A stretch of 12,082 nt of DNA, from positions 1 to 12,082 of the forward strand of contig MU001509.1 of assembly GCA_010093485.1 (NCBI GenBank), in the 5' to 3' direction. Numbering within the stretch: the first letter of the stretch is position 1; each line of letters opens with the position of its first letter. The position numbers and the translations under genes were made by a program. Under the pieces are notes generated by a model. That model saw nothing but the letters and a program-made list of their open reading frames with translations, made no database searches and was not told the origin of the DNA. Source of the stretch: Karstenula rhodostoma CBS 690.94 (taxonomy: Eukaryota > Ascomycota > Dothideomycetes > Pleosporales > Didymosphaeriaceae). Positions 7,741 to 12,082 of this stretch are shown piece after piece.

Positions 7741-10560
7741 TAAAGTTACTTAGAAGGGGTATATATTATCCTTAAGGTATTACTATCTAGAAAGCTATTA
7801 ATAATAATATAATAGTAGACTTTATTTAGGAACTAGAGTTATATATAGGTAAGAATAGGTATCTTTACTATATTACTAGCCTTATTAAAATATATATTAG
7901 GGATGGTATCTACTAGCACTAGTCTAGTAAGACTAGATTTACTATTCTAACTAATCTATTTATCTACCTAGATAAGGCTATAGAAGTTTACTAGTAGTAT
8001 AAAATATAGTATTATATATATATCTAGTATATCTAGGCCTTTTATAAGGGTACTTATAGCTACTATAATACCTATCTCTAAGGCCTAGAATTATACTAGG
8101 CTTATAAATTATTCTTTCTTCTTTATCTTTTTATAGTACTTAGGATAGTTAAGCTATAGAGCCAGTATATCTATAGTTATAGTAAGGTTAATATAAATAA
8201 GGACCTTTTTATATAATTAGAGAACCTCTTTAATATATTCTACTATAGCTATTATAGGGTCTATACTTATTATATATAAGGTATAGACCTTATACCGGAT
8301 TTTAGGCTAAATAGTAGACTCCCTAAAGGTTATAATATTAGTAGGAAGTCTAAGAAGTTAAAAGGCTTAGCTCTATTTAGTAGGTAGTAGGGTTATAGAG
8401 AAGAGTATAAGAGGGATATAATATTTAGTAAATATATAGAGATTATAAAAATAAGGGTAATAGGCTATATCTAAAAGGATAATATAGTAGAACTTATTTA
8501 CTATAATCCTCTCTAATACTTCTAATACTTTCTACCTAGTAATATAGGTCTAGAAGGAATTATTTAAGATATTTTTAGGGGTTACTAGAATAATAGATAC
8601 TTACTTATTATATACTCCTTACTACTATATAATAGCTCTAATTTATAATTTAGAATAATAATAAAGAAGGTTAGAGTAGAATACTATTAGTAGGATAATA
8701 ATAATAGTCTAACTATAGTCTAGAAAGTAAGTAGAAAGGAAGAAAAGGAGACTTTTACTAGACCTAGTACCTATAATATAGATAACTATACTCTCCCCTA
8801 TTAAAATTATATAGAGAGCTTACTCTTATTATCCTCTAAACTAAACTAACTTTCTAAAATTCTCTTATAATAGTTATACTATATTAATACCTAGATAATT
8901 AGAATAGATAGCTTTCTTAGCTTCCTAGAGGGCCTCTTCCTCTTAGGTTAGAAGGAACTCTAGGGCCTTATACTACTTAGTAGATATCTTAAAATATACC
9001 TCTAAATTATTAAACTTATAAGTAAAAATCCTTAAGATATCTAGAGTATAGACTATATAGGCTATTTCTAGTAAATAGCCAGTTTATATTTTATAGACTT
9101 CTACCTCTACTTTATCTATTATCTTATTAACCTCCTCCTTTAATAGTTCCTATAGTAGGTAATTAGTAGTAGAAAGCTTTCTACTAAAGGTAATAAGGAG
9201 ATAATATATTATATTAATATTAATCTCTTTTCCTATCTAATAAAGTATTGCCCGCCTTATAATATAACTAAAAGCCTAAGAGGTAGTCTATTACTTACTA
9301 AGTAGGTCTAACTAAAATAGGTAGCTCTAGACTTAATTATAGTAATAGTTATATATCTCCTTATTAATTTATCCCTATATAGTAAGGTAGAAAGGACGAA
9401 TAAGTTAGATATATTAGACTAAAAGGCTACCTACTTTATAAGAAAAAAAGTAATAGATAGTCTTTATAGACTTATCTCTATTATAGCCCTTATAGTATTG
9501 AGGAATAATAGTAATAAGGCTATTATAGAGGAATATATTCCGGATACTAGTTATATAACTATTCTCAAGTTATAAACTTAATACTTTAGTACTATAGCCA
9601 GACTGGCCGCTTATAAAGTATATAAGACCTAAAAGTATACTAAGGAATTCTTAAATAAGGTTATAGTACTACTATACCTAAATATAGTTTTTAATATTAG
9701 TAAATAGATAACCTTTAGAGCCCTTTATATTAAATAACTATAAAAGCTATTAGATAATAAAACTAGTACTATACTTAAATTATAGGTTATCTATATTAAA
9801 AATACTAAAGCTAGGGGTTATATTTTTTAGATTTTCTTTTAGTGTATCCTATAGGATAGAGGGTAGCCCTACCTATATCTATATAAATACCAGCTAGTAG
9901 AGGAGGATAAATACCTTTTTAAATAGATTACTTACTATAGAAGAAAATAAAGTAAGGTCTATTCTAATTCCATAAATAGTTATACTATCCCTATTCTAGT
10001 AGATAAAGGTATCTAAGTTTTCCCTATATTAAAAGGTACTAAGGAAGTATACTATATTAATAAACTAATTTATAGAGGTAGGGTACTCTATAGTAAGGTA
10101 GTTATATACCTATATTTTAAATATATTATATAGCTCTCTATTTTAATCCTCTACCTTATAGTTATTTAGCTTAGTAATAAGAAAGCTAGCCTCCTTTTAG
10201 AAAACTAGTAAATTAGAATTAGAATAACCTAGAGCCTCTATAGGTACTATATAGAGAAGTATATTTTAGAAATATTATAGACTAGTAAATCTATATATCT
10301 TTTTAAGGGCTAATATATTAGTAGTAAAGTTATAAGCCTCTTAAAATCTATTACCTTAGGGGGAGAGACTAAGGAAGACTACTAGGGTAATAAGGACGAG
10401 TTTAAACTAAGTAAACTAGCTAGTTTATTCTAGTAAGAAGAGCTAGAAAGTATAATAATATCCTTTAAATAGATTTAAATATATATAGTTATAGTACTCT
10501 TTAATAGTAGGGGGAACTTCTATTATATCTAGGTAGGTTATAACCTACTTCTAAGCCAGT
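7690..10560 (-). pseudogene. RIP-inactivated RecQ-type helicase, telomere-linked-helicase-like, with long N-terminal region
   Basis: One - strand register runs about 950 codons without a detectable indel, with only Q/W-type stops. RecQ motifs appear in order: motif 0 FRG**E*AL (8840-8814), motif I GTRSSKSLLF (8771-8742, from GTGSGKS), motif II LLDIAYY (8477-8457, from a DEAH box), motif III SITLLP (8399-8382), motif V AISTLIKGLDILDI (8060-8019) and motif VI around VDK*IS*NSKSS (7976-7932). Upstream lie segments resembling the N-terminal region of fungal telomere-linked RecQ helicases: *NRDSITIYG (9998-9969), GLPSIL*D (9869-9846), ISGQSGYSTKVLSL (9614-9573) and RNIF..QYYKGY (9542-9483). Active relatives would unwind DNA with ATP in the nucleus. 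Key residues are gone (motif I Gly, motif II Glu and His), besides dozens of stops. The start is not fixed; 10560 is where the register becomes convincing. Confidence 0.85.
10533..10548. repeat. perfect 16-bp palindrome
   Basis: gtaggttataacctac is its own reverse complement. It lies at the presumed 5' end of the helicase relic. Such dyads could be operators, but TA-rich mutated sequence makes them by chance as well. Confidence 0.6.
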
Positions 10561-10740
10561 TATTAATATTTTTATAAATAAAGGGTCTTGGATCGTGTAG
10601 CCCTAGGAGATAAAGTATAAAAGAAAAAGAGAAAGATTTTCTAGAAAGGGTTAGTATAATAAAGAGTAGAGTTTTAGTAAGATTTAATAGGGATTATAGG
10701 AATATTATATTTATACTCCTATATTACTTAGATTTATATA
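10561..10740. other. gap between divergent relics, presumed former promoter region
   Basis: Between the 5' end of the helicase relic (- strand) and the + relic starting near 10741, no register is convincing on either strand. It contains a purine-rich run (about 10608-10650) and two surviving TpG (10589 and 10595). Divergent transcription from here is inferred from gene orientation only; no TATA-like element can be told apart in such TA-rich sequence. Confidence 0.4.
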
Positions 10741-11690
10741 AAGTAGGAGGTTTTTATTACTATATTTTACTATATATAAGCCATACTCTTTATAGTAGTA
10801 TATAGGTAAAAGAGCTTAGGTTTAAATTTAGCTTTAGATATAGTAATAAACGCTAGGTACGCTTACTATATAGTAATACTAATAAAGACCTCTAAAAATC
10901 TAGTATATACTATCTATAGGTTTATAGATATAGAAGGTATATTAGATATAGATTATAACTATTATTCCTATATATATTATACCTATACTAAAGTATATTA
11001 TAGCTAGAACTTTAGAGAAGAGGCTATATTATAATTCGGTTATATAATAGGAATAATAGGCTTAGCTAGGAACGATATAGATTAAGAGTAATAAGAATTA
11101 AGATATAAATTAATTAGGAATATAGGGGTACTATATAGCTCGGGTAGAGTTCCTATAATACTAGTAGAAGGTACCTTAAATTAGTAGATTATACTAAGGT
11201 AGGTAAATAGGGATAAAATAAAAGAAAAGAATTATTAGCTTATAACTATTCTAATATAGTTAGAGTACTAGAGACGGTACTTAGTTATACTATTATAGAA
11301 ATAGCTATAGATCGTGTAACTATTATATAGATAGATAAATATATTATATTTTATAGTAGTTTTAGTAATAATTAAGCCATATATATTATAGTAATAGCTA
11401 TTACTATATACTAGTAGACTAGAATAGAGTACTTTAGCCTTAGTAGGGATAACGAAATCCTTATAGTTCTATAGGAGAGGATAGTTATTAGATAGGTTAT
11501 TAACTAATTCTTAGATTTTATATCTTTATTTAGGTATAGTAGTATTATAGTACTCTCTACTAAAGTAAGAGAATACCTTACTAGAAAAGAGAGTATAGTA
11601 ATATAATATATAGAATATAAAATTATAAGCTTTATTAAAATAGATAAATATTACTTAGGCTATAGTAGATAGGGGAGGTAGTCTTAATTT
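10741..11690 (+). pseudogene. RIP-inactivated relic reading frame in two registers, unidentified
   Basis: From about 10810 the + register in phase with base 10801 is open for over 60 codons (SLGLNLALDIVINARYAYY, then LIKTSKNLVYTIYRFIDIEG, ending ..NFREEAIL near 11031). From about 11060 to 11690 the better register is one base earlier: SYNTSRRYLKLVDYTKV near 11150-11205, then KELLAYNYSNIVRVLETVLS, IDRVTII and, close to the end, STKVREYLTRKES and IDKYYLGYSR. Stops are TAA or TAG as in the neighbours. The register change around 11035-11090 may be an indel or a short intron. The gene diverges from the helicase relic, sharing the gap 10561-10740. No family is recognised. Confidence 0.5.
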
Positions 11691-11799
11691 TAGTCCTAAT
11701 TTAGGTTAAAATTAGTAGGCTACTAAGGTAGAGGGAATATATAGCACTATTTAATTTTAGTTATAGTCTAGACTAAAATTAAATAGCTACTAAGCTAGA
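11684..11799. repeat. cluster of inverted repeats, partly duplicated
   Basis: First hairpin: taatttta (11685-11692) and taaaatta (11707-11714) enclose a near-palindrome cctaatttagg (11695-11705). Second hairpin: a perfect 14-base pair, ctatttaattttag (11747-11760) with ctaaaattaaatag (11773-11786), encloses the perfect palindrome tagtctagacta (11764-11775). The right sides are also a direct repeat, 11707-11732 against 11774-11799, 21 of 26 matching. The cluster lies where the frame of the relic 10741-11690 ends in dense stops. It may be an element end or a stem-loop beyond a gene; neither is shown. Confidence 0.75.
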
Positions 11800-11859
11800 C
11801 TAGAAAAATATTATATATTAGTATATAATAAGGATAATATAATTACTAGTATTAGATAA

Positions 11860-12060
11860 TAAATATACTAGTAATAATAGCGTATATACTATTAGGTATT
11901 TATAAAGAAAAGGAACTAATTAAGAGTAATTTACTAGATATACTATAGTATATATATAAAGTTATATATTCTAGGGGCCCTATATATAGGGAAGTATATA
12001 ATAAGGATAGCTCTATTAGTAATATCTTTATAGCGCCTATACTAGAGGATATAGTATAAT
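11860..12060 (+). pseudogene. short RIP-inactivated relic frame, unidentified
   Basis: In the register of gcg at 11880-11882, the + strand reads AYILLGIYKEKELIKSNLL, one stop, then a 40-codon open piece containing SRGPIYREVYNKDSS and IAPILEDIV up to about 12050. The register is the same as in the upstream relic (11060-11690), so it may be a further exon or the continuation of that gene past the inverted repeats, or a separate ORF. Two stops close together at about 12055-12060 may mark its end. No family is recognised. Confidence 0.4.
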
Positions 12061-12082
12061 AGGTATATTAATATACTTTAAA

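Larger units (their letters stand above)
1..12082. other. RIP-mutated A+T-rich block, whole window
   Basis: CpA and TpG are nearly missing over the whole window: hand counts give 22 CpA and 27 TpG on the + strand, with whole 600-base stretches having none. CpG is also scarce (about 40), while CpT, ApG, ApC, GpT and above all TpA are common. Loss of CpA and TpG with gain of TpA is the known mark of RIP acting on both strands of repeated DNA in filamentous ascomycetes. The depletion is even, with no island of normal composition, so no unmutated single-copy gene is embedded here. Simple A+T richness or an organelle genome would not remove one dinucleotide pair so selectively. Confidence 0.93.

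Noticed and set aside
10440..10463. Possible zinc-finger remnant (GYYYTF) near the N-terminus of the helicase relic
   Set aside because: RIP turns Cys and His codons into Tyr codons, so such a piece could once have been Cys/His-rich, but the second position expected to be Cys is a TAG that cannot derive from a Cys codon. No finger can be claimed.
1..12082. Mitochondrial or other A+T-rich organelle genome
   Set aside because: The selective absence of CpA and TpG, with CpT and CpC retained, fits RIP. No tRNA, rRNA or respiratory gene is recognisable, and a nuclear RecQ helicase relic is present.

Overview
The window is a strongly A+T-rich block (roughly a quarter G+C by eye) in which CpA and TpG are almost absent from end to end: a hand count finds 22 CpA and 27 TpG on the + strand in 12 kb, while ApC, GpT, CpT and TpA are abundant. 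This is the signature of saturating repeat-induced point mutation (RIP), which turns CpA into TpA on both strands. RIP is known from filamentous ascomycetes (Pezizomycotina), so the window is most likely an A+T-rich, repeat-derived compartment of such a genome. Nothing seen narrows it to a genus. There is no intact gene. TGA is almost never the stop, because TG is gone; the stops are TAA and TAG, as expected when CAA, CAG and TGG codons mutate.

Reading through those stops shows that most of the window is relic coding sequence with long indel-free frames. Left to right: a + frame (1-760, open at the left edge) with a Lys/Arg/Glu-rich tract; a 19-bp minisatellite (about 743-898); a - frame (about 1921-903); a + frame (about 1922-3060) with a copy of a GC-tipped palindrome at each end; a - frame of about 930 codons (5870-3076); four 70-bp tandem repeats (5872-6153) just upstream of that frame; a stretch with no clear gene (6154-6620); a - frame (7740-6625); the one relic whose family I recognise (10560-7690, -); a short divergent gap (10561-10740); a + frame (10741-11690); a cluster of inverted repeats (11684-11799); and a last + frame (about 11860-12060).

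The recognised relic is a RecQ-type DEAH-box helicase. All main helicase motifs can be found in order in one frame, behind a long N-terminal region that resembles fungal telomere-linked-helicase (TLH-like) proteins and contains a segment reminiscent of tyrosine-recombinase boxes. The other frames are unidentified.

Taken together, the window looks like one or more large multi-gene repeats, for example subtelomeric or giant mobile elements, silenced by RIP recently enough that point mutations dominate over indels. The most distinctive points are the dispersed palindrome family, the 70-bp array, and the concentration of surviving CpA/TpG in GCCA/TGGC context. All frames were translated by hand; ends are approximate.
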